The notes: generated from the letters alone by a model not told the origin. 64,000 nucleotides of DNA from Typhlomys cinereus (GCA_023101885.1 JALPQD010000076.1:1878397-1942396), one strand, 5' to 3'. Counted from the stretch's first letter, positions 50,401 through 57,927 are shown. Made by a program: numbers and translations.

Positions 50401-52508
50401 GCTAATATTGAATAAATTAACATATTTGTGAAACATGAACATTGTGAAACTATGATAATAGTTCATAATTGGGTGTTTTGACAGAGTTGCTCAATAGAAG
50501 GTAACTACTACTTCTCAAAAACAGTTTAAACAACATGAAACAAATCACTAAACAGTCATATAGCACACAGTCAACTCTTGATCATATTGGCTAAACTAAA
50601 TAGCTCAAAAACAAAATAAATCTAAAGTAATCCATTTCTGGTTTTGGAATACTTACACTTAATATTGCTGAAGCAAATTAAATATGTCCAGGTGAAGACT
50701 ATGCATAATGGAAACAAAAAGTTGGCAACATTCAAATCAATCTTCCAAACAGATTAATATTCTAAGAAACATTACAGTCCAATGGACAATTATCAGAATA
50801 CATCTTGAGGTCCATAATGATCTCGTTCTTGTATGCTCAATGTCTTGTTATTTAGTGCCTAGCATATCTGAAGTACATAGTTTAATTTTAGCTTACACAC
50901 GCCCGCTTAAGATTATTCCACAGTAGTGATCTGAGACTAGAAATAATACAGTAACAAAGGAGCTCACTTAACAAGTAACTTTAATAGAAAATTAGCTGGA
51001 AATCTTCTAATCTTTAGAAAATATGGACACACTAAAGAAAGACAGACTCCAGGAAGAAGTTAACAGTCTCCAAAGAGATCACAAAAGATGATACAGCTAT
51101 GCAAATAAAATGAGAGATATTTTCTCATCATAAATCAGAGGGAAGTTTTTAAATAATGAAGGGATCTTTAAGGTTCTTCCAACAGGGCTTACTCACTTAG
51201 AATACGGTTTACTTTCCTTCATTAAATTCGGTTCACTATTGTTGACTTTCAATTGTGTACTATTCATGGTTACAAGCAGGGGGAAGATGCAAAGTGATTC
51301 AAAGAGGTGTTGGAAGTTTCTCAGTCAACAGTTAATAAGAGCCTGAAGCCAGGACAAGAACCAGCTCCAAACCCTCCCTAGTTCTCTTCCACCTTTGCAC
51401 CTTCTGTTGGTTATTTATTTTGCCCCCCTCCTCCATTTTTAAAGCTTCAAGTGTCAGCAACTTTGAGTTACTTTTTAGCATCTCTGATTTTACTTAGTAT
51501 ATGTCATGCTAAACATAGTTCTAACAAAAGAAAAAAAAATCTACGTTCACCTTAAAAGAGGTATTGAACCATTTTAAGGATACTCTTGTCAAAAAGCCCC
51601 CTTAGAACAATGAAGATAAGTCGACTGGTTCCAAAAAGAACTGTAATTTTCAGACTGTTCCTAAATTAACCGTAGCTTTCACACGAGCAGTAAGAAACTG
51701 TTAACCGACTCTGTCAAAACCCGGAGTGTGTTTTCACCGAGGATCCTCCGTAAGGGCGCTCCTCGATCTTAAAATGCTATTGAAATGCGATATGGATTTG
51801 CTTTTCTCCCGGGTGAGAACGGGTCTCCCATGTTGGCTGATAATGTTCCAGTGTCCTATGCTTCCGTTTTAAAACTCGTAACGGAATCGTCAAAATACTC
51901 GTTCATTCCCTATATGCCTTACACACACACACACACAATTATGTATGGTACTTGACAAGCTTAAGTGGGGGATGTTCCATCGGACCTTTGCACACCAGGG
52001 CGCAGCCTTTCCCCATTTTCCTTGCCGCCTGGTGAGCTGGACCCCGACACTTTGGACGATGTCTAAAGTTGGAAGCTCAGAGGGGGCAGATCCAAGAGGC
52101 TGCGAGACCACCAGAAAAGTAAGGCTGCGCTACCCCACCAACCGCGACGCCGAACCCTGAAAGGTGGGCAAAGACTAGCTAGTTACACCGCTTAGTAATG
52201 ACAATGTGGGGACCGGGTTTGGGGTAAATAATAAAGGCGACCAACGGTCGAAAGCCCCCAAAGTACAAAGCCGCTCTAATTCTGCCCGAGAGAGCGAGGA
52301 GGCCATCCATTTTTCTCGGACTTCCCCCAGGAACCCCAGGCGGCCGAAAGGCGCCTGCGCCCATCGGTCCGGGCCTCCGCACCCCCAAACTGCCCCGGCC
52401 CTCGGCGGCAAGGCCCCGGCCGGCCGCCTCCCGCCTCGGCTGCCAGACACCCCGGCCGGCCCAAAGACTCCCCCGCCCGACTACCTTCGTGGTCCGGATG
52501 TGCTCCAT
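23032..52508 (-). CDS. MTMR6: Myotubularin-related protein 6, complete 14-exon coding region
   Basis: Lipid phosphatase that removes the 3-phosphate of PI3P and PI(3,5)P2 on endosomal membranes; the family member is known to pair with the inactive partner MTMR9 through its coiled coil and to restrain the KCa3.1 channel. Join on the minus strand: 52508-52485, 44208-44092, 39888-39726, 38853-38696, 38547-38419, 35732-35598, 33249-33117, 32823-32714, 32343-32218, 28303-28254, 27793-27593, 26004-25873, 25443-25317, 23292-23032. Every junction is GT-AG and the phases agree. The exons sum to 1866 nt, giving 621 residues plus TAG, the length I recall for human MTMR6. Domain order is PH-GRAM (about 5-101), phosphatase with HCSDGWDR at 335-342, then a coiled coil (about 515-545). 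There is no FYVE domain. The start gives MEHIRTTK as in other MTMR6 proteins. MTMR7 and MTMR8 are close paralogues, but the C-terminal tail and the NUP58 neighbour favour MTMR6. No frameshift or missing key residue was seen. Confidence 0.96.
23470..23742 (-). mobile_element. B3/B4-like SINE, degraded
   Basis: TG-rich left end, agaagacaaccttt block and a tRNA-like head at the right (cccactgaatgatcttccca). In the last intron of MTMR6. Confidence 0.45.
24241..24560 (+). mobile_element. Older-subfamily TG-tract SINE with (TC)n and (CA)n
   Basis: Starts ggggactggaaagatggctc, box B gtcctgagttcggatccc, middle gaccaatccag-type as in the 6361 copy, then a TC-rich run (24473-24524) before the CA tract. 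Antisense to MTMR6, intron 13. Confidence 0.75.
24726..25044 (+). mobile_element. Young TG-tract SINE, full length, in MTMR6 intron 13
   Basis: Full head, GC-rich middle, CA/CG-rich tract and A-rich tail, flanked by an identical 14-bp duplication (24712-24725 and 25045-25058). Antisense to MTMR6, about 160 bp downstream of the older copy. Confidence 0.9.
25317..25443 (-). CDS. MTMR6: MTMR6 coding exon 13 (residues 493-535)
   Basis: Reads [19 protein letters not shown] and then a heptad-like stretch [17 protein letters not shown]. This is the start of the coiled coil that pairs myotubularins. Acceptor ataaag, donor gtaagt. Confidence 0.95.
25873..26004 (-). CDS. MTMR6: MTMR6 coding exon 12 (residues 449-493)
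   Basis: Starts within Lys449, then [15 protein letters not shown], and ends VSFNF plus two bases of Lys493. Acceptor cttaag, donor gtaagt. End of the phosphatase domain. Confidence 0.95.
26598..27073 (-). mobile_element. 5'-truncated L1 insertion in MTMR6 intron 11
   Basis: Minus-strand element with a poly(A) tail at 26598-26610, a short conserved 3' segment shared with 1-126, a G-rich polypurine tract, and about 300 bp of further 3' UTR-like sequence. Perfect 15-bp duplication at 26583-26597 and 27074-27088. It is in the same orientation as MTMR6. I infer L1 from layout rather than from a database match. Confidence 0.65.
27593..27793 (-). CDS. MTMR6: MTMR6 coding exon 11 (residues 382-449)
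   Basis: Contains [18 protein letters not shown] and ends [11 protein letters not shown]-terminal part of the phosphatase domain. It starts with the last base of Arg382 and ends with two bases of Lys449. Acceptor gttag, donor gtaaga. Confidence 0.95.
27990..28115 (+). mobile_element. B1-like SINE fragment with (CCAAA)n tail
   Basis: Contains gctcaaggccacccttggct, acatgaaaccctgtctc and an (ACCAA)n tail. MTMR6 intron 10. Confidence 0.5.
28254..28303 (-). CDS. MTMR6: MTMR6 coding exon 10 (residues 366-382)
   Basis: A 50-nt micro-exon reading [16 protein letters not shown] plus two bases of a split Arg codon. Acceptor attag, donor gtaagt. It is too short to show as a stand-alone ORF but is required to keep the frame between exons 9 and 11. 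Confidence 0.94.
28990..29075 (+). mobile_element. B1-like SINE fragment
   Basis: Contains ccaggcatgtttgtaaccca, agaggctgagacaggtgg and a purine-rich tail. MTMR6 intron 9. Confidence 0.5.
29211..29325 (+). mobile_element. B1-like SINE
   Basis: Contains ggtatggtggcacacgtaca, atcccagcacccaggagac and aaccctgtctt with an A-rich tail. Confidence 0.65.
29467..29590 (-). mobile_element. B1-like SINE with long poly(A) tail
   Basis: On the minus strand it ends in about 30 A (29467-29499); body has gagtcagggt and cctcaaactcttgattcc in plus orientation, a B1 reverse complement. Confidence 0.6.
29863..29976. repeat. (TG)n followed by (GA)n microsatellite
   Basis: A compound tract of alternating TG/CG then about 20 GA units, in MTMR6 intron 9. 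Confidence 0.9.
30570..30790 (+). mobile_element. B4-like SINE
   Basis: Contains ggatgtggcaccttgcctg, gactgtctcaaataataaag, gagcaattgaggaagacttc and ctgacattgacctcaggctc, the B4 tail. Confidence 0.65.
30950..31085 (-). mobile_element. B1-like SINE
   Basis: In plus orientation: ttttgaggcagcatctcaaa, agtggcctcaaactctctgt and gctgaaattacagacctggc, the B1 reverse complement. Confidence 0.6.
31140..31430 (+). mobile_element. Rodent interspersed repeat, LTR-like, copy 4
   Basis: Contains aactgatgtgggaagaccca, gatggactataccctgagct and ttctgcagcaatgagttatg, shared with copies at 9015 and 17755. MTMR6 intron 9. Confidence 0.45.
31492..31675 (+). mobile_element. B3-like SINE
   Basis: Head with cctgagtttgaaccctggag, then cccacatggtggaaaaagag and gaaagttgtcttctaacttc, and an ataaaatatt tail. 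Degenerate flanking repeat aaaagYaaacaaaYa. Confidence 0.65.
32218..32343 (-). CDS. MTMR6: MTMR6 coding exon 9, catalytic CX5R exon (residues 324-365)
   Basis: 42 codons in phase 0. It carries the myotubularin signature [11 protein letters not shown]: nucleophile Cys336, Asp338 and Asp341, and phosphate-binding Arg342. All essential residues are present, so an active enzyme is predicted. Acceptor tttcag, donor gtaagg. Confidence 0.97.
32714..32823 (-). CDS. MTMR6: MTMR6 coding exon 8 (residues 287-323)
   Basis: Begins with two bases of the split Val codon and contains [20 protein letters not shown]. It ends AAIFLAR before the donor gtaact. The last residue is Arg where I recall Lys in human. 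Confidence 0.94.
33117..33249 (-). CDS. MTMR6: MTMR6 coding exon 7 (residues 243-287)
   Basis: Starts [17 protein letters not shown] and ends LQKLLE plus one base of a split Val codon. Acceptor tctag, donor gtatga. Core of the phosphatase fold. Confidence 0.95.
34755..34946 (-). mobile_element. B3-like SINE with (GA)n
   Basis: Starts in a (GA)n run (34755-34798), then cagatcagaagacaacct, ccaccatgtgggctcag and a head (actgaaccatctcacaag). Confidence 0.6.
35150..35271 (+). mobile_element. B1-like SINE
   Basis: Contains gggtgtggcagtgcatgcct, gtaatatgagcactcaagag and tgagctacatgaaacccca with an A-rich tail. Confidence 0.65.
35598..35732 (-). CDS. MTMR6: MTMR6 coding exon 6 (residues 198-242)
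   Basis: 45 codons in phase 0, containing [20 protein letters not shown] and ending VDTRPK. Acceptor actag, donor gtatat. A young SINE ends only 44 nt upstream of the acceptor dinucleotide. Confidence 0.95.
35778..36078 (-). mobile_element. Young TG-tract SINE, 44 nt upstream of the MTMR6 exon 6 acceptor
   Basis: Full-length minus-strand copy, sense with MTMR6 in intron 5, flanked by a perfect 13-bp duplication (35765-35777 and 36079-36091). Its AATAAA-rich tail faces exon 6. Confidence 0.9.
38419..38547 (-). CDS. MTMR6: MTMR6 coding exon 5 (residues 155-197)
   Basis: 43 codons in phase 0, starting [12 protein letters not shown] and ending YYHQDKK. Acceptor ttacag, donor gtagga. This is the N-terminal part of the phosphatase domain. 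Exon 6 begins AAICRC, so this copy joins as DKKAAIC. Confidence 0.95.
38696..38853 (-). CDS. MTMR6: MTMR6 coding exon 4 (residues 102-154)
   Basis: Starts with two bases of the split codon, then [13 protein letters not shown], and ends DANREYK. It links PH-GRAM to the phosphatase domain. Acceptor ttgtag, donor gtaact. Confidence 0.95.
39215..39455 (+). mobile_element. B4-like SINE
   Basis: Contains gttcagtgtcacatgcctgc, aggcctgtctcagaacacc, gatctccagtctctgcaagg and a CA-rich end. MTMR6 intron 3. Confidence 0.55.
39726..39888 (-). CDS. MTMR6: MTMR6 coding exon 3 (residues 48-102)
   Basis: Starts [14 protein letters not shown] and runs to QLSKQ, completing the PH-GRAM domain. Acceptor ctgtag, donor gtagta. 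It ends with one base of a split codon (G|CA, Ala102). Confidence 0.95.
40088..40162 (+). mobile_element. ID-like SINE
   Basis: gggggctgggatacagctca followed by ggtggagcctttgcctagca, a tRNA-Ala-like ID head, with no long tail. Confidence 0.6.
41371..41385 (+). promoter_or_regulatory. Candidate CTCF site in MTMR6 intron 2
   Basis: CCAGCAGGGGGCACT matches the core CTCF consensus (CCASYAGRKGGCRS) at every position, plus orientation. Occupancy is not shown by sequence. Confidence 0.55.
42425..42515 (+). mobile_element. ID-like SINE, degraded
   Basis: tRNA-like head around aatgcttgcctgtcacatat and ttccctagcaccacag with an A-rich tail. Confidence 0.45.
43870..44015 (+). mobile_element. B1-like SINE, degraded
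   Basis: Contains gcaagaatgagggtgcctgg, cctgagctacacactgagag and a poly(A) tail ending about 80 bp downstream of MTMR6 exon 2. Confidence 0.4.
44092..44208 (-). CDS. MTMR6: MTMR6 coding exon 2 (residues 9-47)
   Basis: 39 codons, phase 0 at both ends, acceptor ttttag and donor gtaagg. Starts [11 protein letters not shown] and ends HQKETW, the first half of the PH-GRAM lipid-binding domain. The upstream intron is the longest in the gene at about 8.3 kb. Confidence 0.95.
45568..45670 (+). mobile_element. B1-like SINE fragment
   Basis: gaggtgtggtggtgcacttg then gaggctgagacaggatgatc and an A-rich end. MTMR6 intron 1. Confidence 0.55.
45965..46028. repeat. (TG)n plus (GACA)n microsatellite
   Basis: TG-rich run followed by six GACA units, in MTMR6 intron 1. 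Confidence 0.8.
46526..46633 (-). mobile_element. B1-like SINE
   Basis: In plus orientation: ggagcaggatcttctatagc, ccagacaggcttggaccttt and gggactacaagcacacttta, the B1 reverse complement. Confidence 0.55.
46691..46997 (-). mobile_element. Young TG-tract SINE, full length, in MTMR6 intron 1
   Basis: Minus-strand copy, sense with MTMR6, with all parts present. Perfect 16-bp duplication at 46675-46690 and 46998-47013. Confidence 0.9.
47014..49339. other. MTMR6 intron 1, unique-looking sequence
   Basis: AT-rich. Apart from a (CA)n run at about 47367-47395 I see no feature. Confidence 0.45.
49340..49640 (+). mobile_element. Possible MaLR-like LTR fragment
   Basis: Contains gcacctttgagaggtggagc and cttgctggaggaaggcagtc, blocks like those in the LTR at 1853, then diverges. 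The 5' end is missing. Confidence 0.4.
49933..50210 (+). mobile_element. Young TG-tract SINE, full length, in MTMR6 intron 1
   Basis: Starts ggggctggagaggtggctca, with all parts present and tail AATAAATAATAATAAA. Perfect 10-bp duplication at 49923-49932 and 50211-50220. Antisense to MTMR6. Confidence 0.9.
52485..52508 (-). CDS. MTMR6: MTMR6 coding exon 1 (residues 1-8)
   Basis: Encodes MEHIRTTK and ends AAG followed by the donor gtagtc. It lies in a CpG island. The reading frame stays open upstream of this ATG, so the start was chosen from the known MTMR6 N-terminus and from joining in phase 0 to exon 2 (VEQVKLL). Confidence 0.93.
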
Positions 52509-52635
52509 CGCGGGGAGACGCCCGCCGGCGGCCGGCCTCAGGAGCGCACCATCGGGAGCGGAGAGACCAGGCGCTGACAGCAGCCGGCGGCAACGCGCTC
52601 CGCCCGCCCGCCCCAGCCAGCCCGGCAGCGCCCCC

Positions 52636-52647
52636 TGCGCACGCGCG
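52636..52647. promoter_or_regulatory. Candidate NRF1 site in the MTMR6 promoter
   Basis: TGCGCACGCGCG matches the NRF1 palindrome (YGCGCAYGCGCR) and lies about 130 bp upstream of the MTMR6 start codon, typical for a TATA-less CpG promoter. Confidence 0.5.
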
Positions 52648-53095
52648 GCAGGCCAGCGCCGTCTCCTAGAAACGCTTCTCCAGACCCCAGCCACCGAGCC
52701 GACCCGGCCTGCGGCTAGAGCGTCGTCCGCGGCGCCCACTGCTGGCTCCTTAGCGCCACGGCTTGGTGGAGGACTGGCATCGCCAAGCTTTCCCACCACT
52801 ACCGCCTTCCTTGCTGTTCAGCTAGACAATGTTCAGTCACAGCTGGAGTGCCGAGTAGTCAGAGGACTCTTCTAGGTTTGAGACTGGATTATGATCAGAA
52901 GGAATTTGTCCTGTAAGGATGAAACTAGATGTTTGCGAAGTCCATTAGCATGCCAATGTACATCACGTTTGGGAATTTTTAAGACAAGAGGTGGAGAGGC
53001 CAGCATCTATCATTTTTTGTTTGATTTCCTTTTGTTTTGATTTTGTCCTTAAGAAAAATTTGAAGAGTTTAAAATCTTCCACAGAAAACTTACTT

Positions 53096-53437
53096 TATGT
53101 GTGTGTGTATGGGATGTGTGCATGTGTGTTTTGCATGTGTACATGTGTATGTACATAAGTGCACTTGAATAGGTGTGCCTGTGGAGGCCCAAGGGTGACA
53201 TCAGAAATCATCCTCAATCACTCTTCCACGTTACTGTTTGTGAATCTGGATGTCTAATTAAACCCAGAGCACATTTGAATGGTGCGTTCTTGAGATTTTC
53301 AAGCTCTGCCTTCTAGAACTAGAATCACAGATGAGCTGCCACACCTGCCCAGCATTTTTACATGAGATCCACGGATCCAAACTCAGGCCCCTTAGCTTGA
53401 GAAGCAAAGGCTAACCATTGAGCTACCTCCACAGCCC
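53096..53437 (-). mobile_element. B4-like SINE
   Basis: Minus strand: ggggctgtggaggtagctca head, box B cctgagtttggatccgtgga, B1-like centre, then gagtgattgaggatgatttc and a CA-rich end. Nearly full length. Confidence 0.7.
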
Positions 53438-53439
53438 CA

Positions 53440-54765
53440 TTAGCTTATTTTTAAAGAAAGCAACATTCAGTTTAGCATTTGACAAAAATGAAAATAATTC
53501 TACAAAATAACTTGACCTGAGCAACATGCCTTCTGGTAACAGATTCTATCAGTTCTCACTGCACAGGGTTTCAGGAGTGCTTGGGGCATGAAGGGTGAAG
53601 GGTAGCTGAACAGAAGACTGCATCCATTCAGGTGTGGAGAAGTGATTGTCTAGGCTCGGGTGAGACTCTGGTAAGGATCTTGAGGTCACTATATTCTTGC
53701 AAGTCAAACTTCACCCATACTCCTATAAGTAAGCCCAGTAAACTTGTTGGTTTCTCCCCAAGCTGAGATGAAATTGTTATTGTGATCTGTCATTGGTGCC
53801 TAATTGGCCTAACTTCTTCCCAGGAAAAGTTAATGTAACAGTTTTATATAGATAGATAGATTTCTTTTTCCATAAACAAAAAAATTGTTTTTGAGTGACT
53901 CTCTCACCCTTGGGCAAATATCCAAATGCTGAGTTGTAAATTGAGCATTATCTTCTTTTTTTCAGTCAGCATTATCTCTCCTTACAGATTGCTACACAAA
54001 CATTGAAAGGGCAATAAGTTACAAATGACATAAAACTGTGATTTGCCAAAATTTATATATAAATCAGGTATAAAAACTTATTTGGCAGAACAAAGCACCA
54101 TTGTCAAAGAGTATGACAGCCCCAAGACAGAAGCAGAAAAACTTTGTAGTCACGTCATGTTTCCATTAATTTGTTAGCCCCATTTTTTCCTATGTTTTTT
54201 GTCCCATCCTAAAGAATATCTATGACTATGAAGAAAAAGCCACACATTAAAAATTGATATTGAGTAAAATGTAGTTCACCATATGGTAGCATTGCTAAGT
54301 AAAGCTGCAGGGTCTTAAGTGTTGAAGAAAAAACAACTTCTGTGGCTAGAGAAAATGCATGTTATAAAGAAAGAGTCGTTAGGCATATGAAAACATTCCT
54401 ATGCATTCTAAGGATATGCTTAAAAAGAAACAGCAATGAAAAGCAGTAGTAACTATAAAACGTCATGCTCTGCTCTGTGACATGACTTACAGGTTGACAG
54501 GAGAAGAGTCTTAACTCCTGAGTCACTCTCTAGCTGGACAGAAAAACTTTCTAATTCAAAAGCCCCTTAGGTCTGTAGCTAAAAAGCCTATCAAGATTGG
54601 TAAGCTTTTAAGTGTAAAACTGACAAAAATGGGACTTCCACAATCCAAACAAATAACCAAACCAAGAAAATTCACAAATATTTAAAGCCTCAACTGGTGG
54701 GTGGGCTACTTTCCTTACTGTACACGTTTCTTCTTTTTCAGACATTCTAAACACAACTTGTTACC
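53440..54765. other. Intergenic between MTMR6 and NUP58, nothing recognised
   Basis: AT-rich sequence without gene, RNA gene or repeat that I can name. Confidence 0.45.
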
Positions 54766-54781
54766 CCTGAAACATTTTCTT

Positions 54782-54806
54782 TTATTTTTATTTTTTTATT
54801 TATTCA

Positions 54807-54858
<52 letters not shown>

Positions 54859-54908
54859 ACCACCTGTGAATTCAGGAACCATCATGGACCGCCTCTCCCT
54901 CCTTCTTG
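54782..54908 (-). mobile_element. Young TG-tract SINE, strongly 5'-truncated
   Basis: Only the A-rich tail, a TG run (about 54812-54856) and about 50 bp of body remain. A perfect 16-bp duplication flanks it (54766-54781 and 54909-54924), showing it inserted in this short form. Confidence 0.85.
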
Positions 54909-55818
54909 CCTGAAACATTTTCTTATTCTTAAACTTTTTAATAAAATAAATAATTATCCATGGCCCCTGCGGATAGCGTCACTTAAAATACTCTTCTGAC
55001 TCTGGTGGGGATCTACTCTTGGCTCTCTCTGAACTGGCACCCGCCATTGTGAACACTCCGCAGATGGCTTGAGAAGCTGTGTGATGATCACAGATGATTT
55101 CCCTGGCTCCAGGCAGCACTGCCTCAACCTGGGCTGTTTCAAATGGTCTGTACCAGACATTTTGCTATCAGGAGCCTTGGATGAATTCTAGAGAATGCTA
55201 CAACGATTTTCACCAAGGCCAAAGGGAAGAGTATTGACTCTAGTGGCCTATCAGAGGGACTGTTGCAATTGGTGCTAAAGAGATAATGCTATGATTGGCG
55301 CAAGCACAAACCTTCATTTGCATATGAGATATGCTATGATAGGTGCAAAAAGCCTTCTACTATATAAACATAAAGTGAAGCAGCGTTTCTTTGAGGTTCT
55401 TATGTTCCAGAACCCAAGAATGAAACCAGAAAATGTTGAATAGTTATAGCATAGATTTTATTGAAAATGAGAGAAAAGGGAAGAAACTCTTGGACACTAG
55501 GTCCACAGGAGACAAGGAGGAAGCCATGGCGAGCATTAGAGCAGAGGAGATAGCATAAGAGAATAGGGAGGTTGCCAGAAGTATATGGCTAGGAGAAGAT
55601 AGAGCCGCCATCACGTGACCACATATGGGAAGAGCAGTAAGAAGAGAAAGATGTGCTGCAATTCCTTATAGTGGATGTGTTGCTAAGGAGTGTCCTGGAG
55701 TTACTAGGGAAAGACAAGTAAAGTTACTAAGTAAAGACTGAAGGAGTGGTAGGTGGTTCACACAGGACCAGACATTACGAACTTCACTAGCTGTCCAATA
55801 GAAATTAAATTATTCCAT

Positions 55819-56165
55819 TAAGGGGACTAGGGAGATGGTTATAAGACATAAGGGAGCTAGGGATAAAATACATGTCCTGTAAGCATTAGGAGCAGAGTTT
55901 AGATTTCCAGAAACCACATAAAAGTGGAACAGGCATGGTGGTCACCTGTAACCCAGCACTCAAGAAACAAAGACAGGAAATCCCCAAAGCAAGCAAGAAT
56001 TCCCAGCTAACCTACATGACTGGAGAGCTCTGGGTTCAACTGAGAGACGCTTAGTAAAATAAAAGTTGAGAGCAATGGAAGAAGACACCAGACATCAACT
56101 ACAGTCCTTCACATGTACATAAACACATTGCATGTGCATCCTTCATATACACATGTGCACATGAA
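55819..56165 (+). mobile_element. B4-like SINE
   Basis: Head ggggactagggagatggtta, centre aggcatggtggtcacctgta, tail gagagcaatggaagaagaca and ccagacatcaactacagtcc, and a CA/TG-rich end that runs into the purine tract. Confidence 0.6.
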
Positions 56166-56169
56166 AGAA

Positions 56170-56228
<59 letters not shown>

Positions 56229-56415
56229 AAAAGAAAGAAAGAAAGAAAGAAAGAAAGAAGAAAGAGAAGAAGGAGGGAGGAAGGGAAGAAGGAGGGAGGA
56301 AGGGAAGAAGGGGGAGGGAGAGAGGGAGAAGGAAGGAAGGAAGGAAGAAGGAGGAAGGAAGGAAGGAAGGAATGAAGGAAAGAAGGAGGAAGGAAAGGAG
56401 GAAGGAAAGAAGAGG
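56163..56415. repeat. 253-bp polypurine tract (GAAA/GA/GGAA)n
   Basis: Purines only on the plus strand apart from one T at 56373. The pattern runs from GAAA and GA at the left to AAGG and GGA at the right. The Lys/Glu/Arg-rich and Ser/Phe/Leu-rich frames here are artefacts. Confidence 0.95.
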
Positions 56416-56523
56416 CCACTGGAAGATTCCAGAGAGCTGCTGTCATTAAGCTCAAGATGCCATGTCCATGCGCTTCACACTAGGAGCTGTAACACTGGCT
56501 GCCTCCAAGGACTGAGAAATCCC

Positions 56524-56695
56524 ATCATTTGACCAGAGGGCCTGCAAGAAGTCTGCATGCGGATAAGACTGTAAAACACTACCCGCTAAACTGCTTTGGT
56601 GGGGCTTGCAACCCTCCTTTGTCCTTTGTGTATAAAAACTGTGTGGAGATGTAATTCGGAGCTGCACATACACCACCCTGCCCATGTGTGTAAGC
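56524..56695 (+). repeat. Duplicated LTR segment, copy 1
   Basis: A 172-bp segment about 95% like 57010-57179 and 486 bp upstream of it. Includes tgtgtataaaaac, a TATA-like motif. Confidence 0.85.
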
Positions 56696-56721
56696 AATTC
56701 CTTCTGCTGCCAGGAACTGTA

Positions 56722-56735
56722 ACACTAGAGGGCGC
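56722..56735 (+). promoter_or_regulatory. Candidate CTCF site between MTMR6 and NUP58
   Basis: ACACTAGAGGGCGC matches 13 of 14 positions of the CTCF core consensus, plus orientation. Confidence 0.4.
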
Positions 56736-56883
56736 TACGCACTGGTGCTTGGGTCTGCTGTGATGCTGCACTTGCTCCTGGCTATCAGGCACCAGGACAC
56801 AAAGGCTGTCAAAGACCAGCTTCTTCCAGCCCAGGATTTCTACCCAGACACACTAAAAGAATCCTAACCAGTTGATTAGGAAC

Positions 56884-57189
56884 TGTGGAGGGGAAGCATA
56901 AAAGGAAAAATCTTAAAATCTTAAAACGAAATTTCTTAGGCCTGAGAAATTGCTGGCAGGCAATAAAATGCCCACTCCCCTACTGTTCTCTGAAATTCCC
57001 CTCTGGAATATCATTTGACCAGAGGGCCTGCAAGAAGTCTGTATGCGGATAAGACTGTAAAACACTACCCGCTAAACTGCTTTGGTGGGGCTTGCAACCT
57101 CCTGTGTCCTTTGTGTATAAAAAATGTGTGGAGATTAATTCGGAGCTGCACATACACCACCCTGCCCATGTGTGTAAGCCCTGGTACCA

Positions 57190-57240
<51 letters not shown>

Positions 57241-57489
57241 CCCCCCGCCATAAAGCCTCTCAGTTATTAATTTTAACTTTTGGTCTATGGTGAATCACTG
57301 GATGACCTCCTCAAAACCATAATTCTGGGGTTTCCTCCAGATGAGGCTGGACTATTTTTCAAGGAGTAGAAGGAAAGGCTTTTCTCTATAGTCGGAGCCA
57401 AAGGAAAGGCTCCCTGACAGCTGGACTCTGTGAGCTTTGACCAAGCTTATAGTCTGTGCCTCATTGAGTGGATTTCGGAACCCGCAACA
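56884..57489 (+). mobile_element. ERV class I-like LTR
   Basis: Starts TGTGGAGGGGAAGC and ends CCCGCAACA. Has a TATA-like box (tgtataaaaaatg, near 57112), a (CT)n tract (57192-57238), a CATAAAGCCTCTCAGTTATT polyadenylation region and a U5-like T-rich end, in the order U3-R-U5. No gag, pol or env follows. No clear target-site duplication. Confidence 0.55.
57192..57246. repeat. (CT)n then C-run inside the LTR
   Basis: About 23 CT units followed by a run of nine C. Confidence 0.9.
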
Positions 57490-57927
57490 TCACATTTTCT
57501 CTCGAATTAAAGAAGCAATTTACCACTCATTAGGATTTATTCCAAGGACATATTCTAATAAGATAGTGTAGCTTTATTTGAAACAAATTTTCCCACACAT
57601 CAGAATCCCTTAGTGCATTCATTCAATGTTAGCACAGGCATCCATTAAAAAATCATCCTATGGAGGGTATTACTTAAGAAAAGTGGAGAAGAAAACTGGC
57701 TCCAATAGAGCAGGTTCAATGTGACCAGTGAGATCTGGAGTCTGTGGTTGTCTTAGTTGTGAGCTGAGCAGAATGTCGGTCTAGGCCGGCTGTTCCACTG
57801 GACACACTCCTCCTGCCAAGACTGCCAGATGTGGACTCGAGAGCCCTGCGCCATGTTGGCTGTCCTCTGCACTGAGCAGCTTCACACGTGTAATTAGAAA
57901 CTTTGATAGTTTTTGATGGTTAAGAAG

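Larger units (their letters stand above)
52230..52770. promoter_or_regulatory. MTMR6: CpG island and promoter of MTMR6
   Basis: A dense run of CpG and GC-rich sequence in an otherwise AT-rich region, surrounding coding exon 1. No TATA box is obvious. It includes a near-consensus NRF1 palindrome (52636-52647) and a CTCF-like GCGCCCCCTG core. Transcription should start on the minus strand above 52508. Confidence 0.8.

Noticed and set aside
52485..52508. MTMR7 or MTMR8 instead of MTMR6
   Set aside because: The 621-residue length, the C-terminal tail ending [12 protein letters not shown] and the adjacent NUP58 fit MTMR6.
52179..52799. 206-codon open frame on the minus strand over the MTMR6 promoter
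   Set aside because: Only the codons MEHIRTTK inside it are real coding sequence; the remainder is GC-rich 5' flank and intron 1 kept open by low stop density.
56099..56532. Lys/Glu/Arg-rich and Ser/Phe/Leu-rich open frames
   Set aside because: They come from the polypurine tract and its complement.
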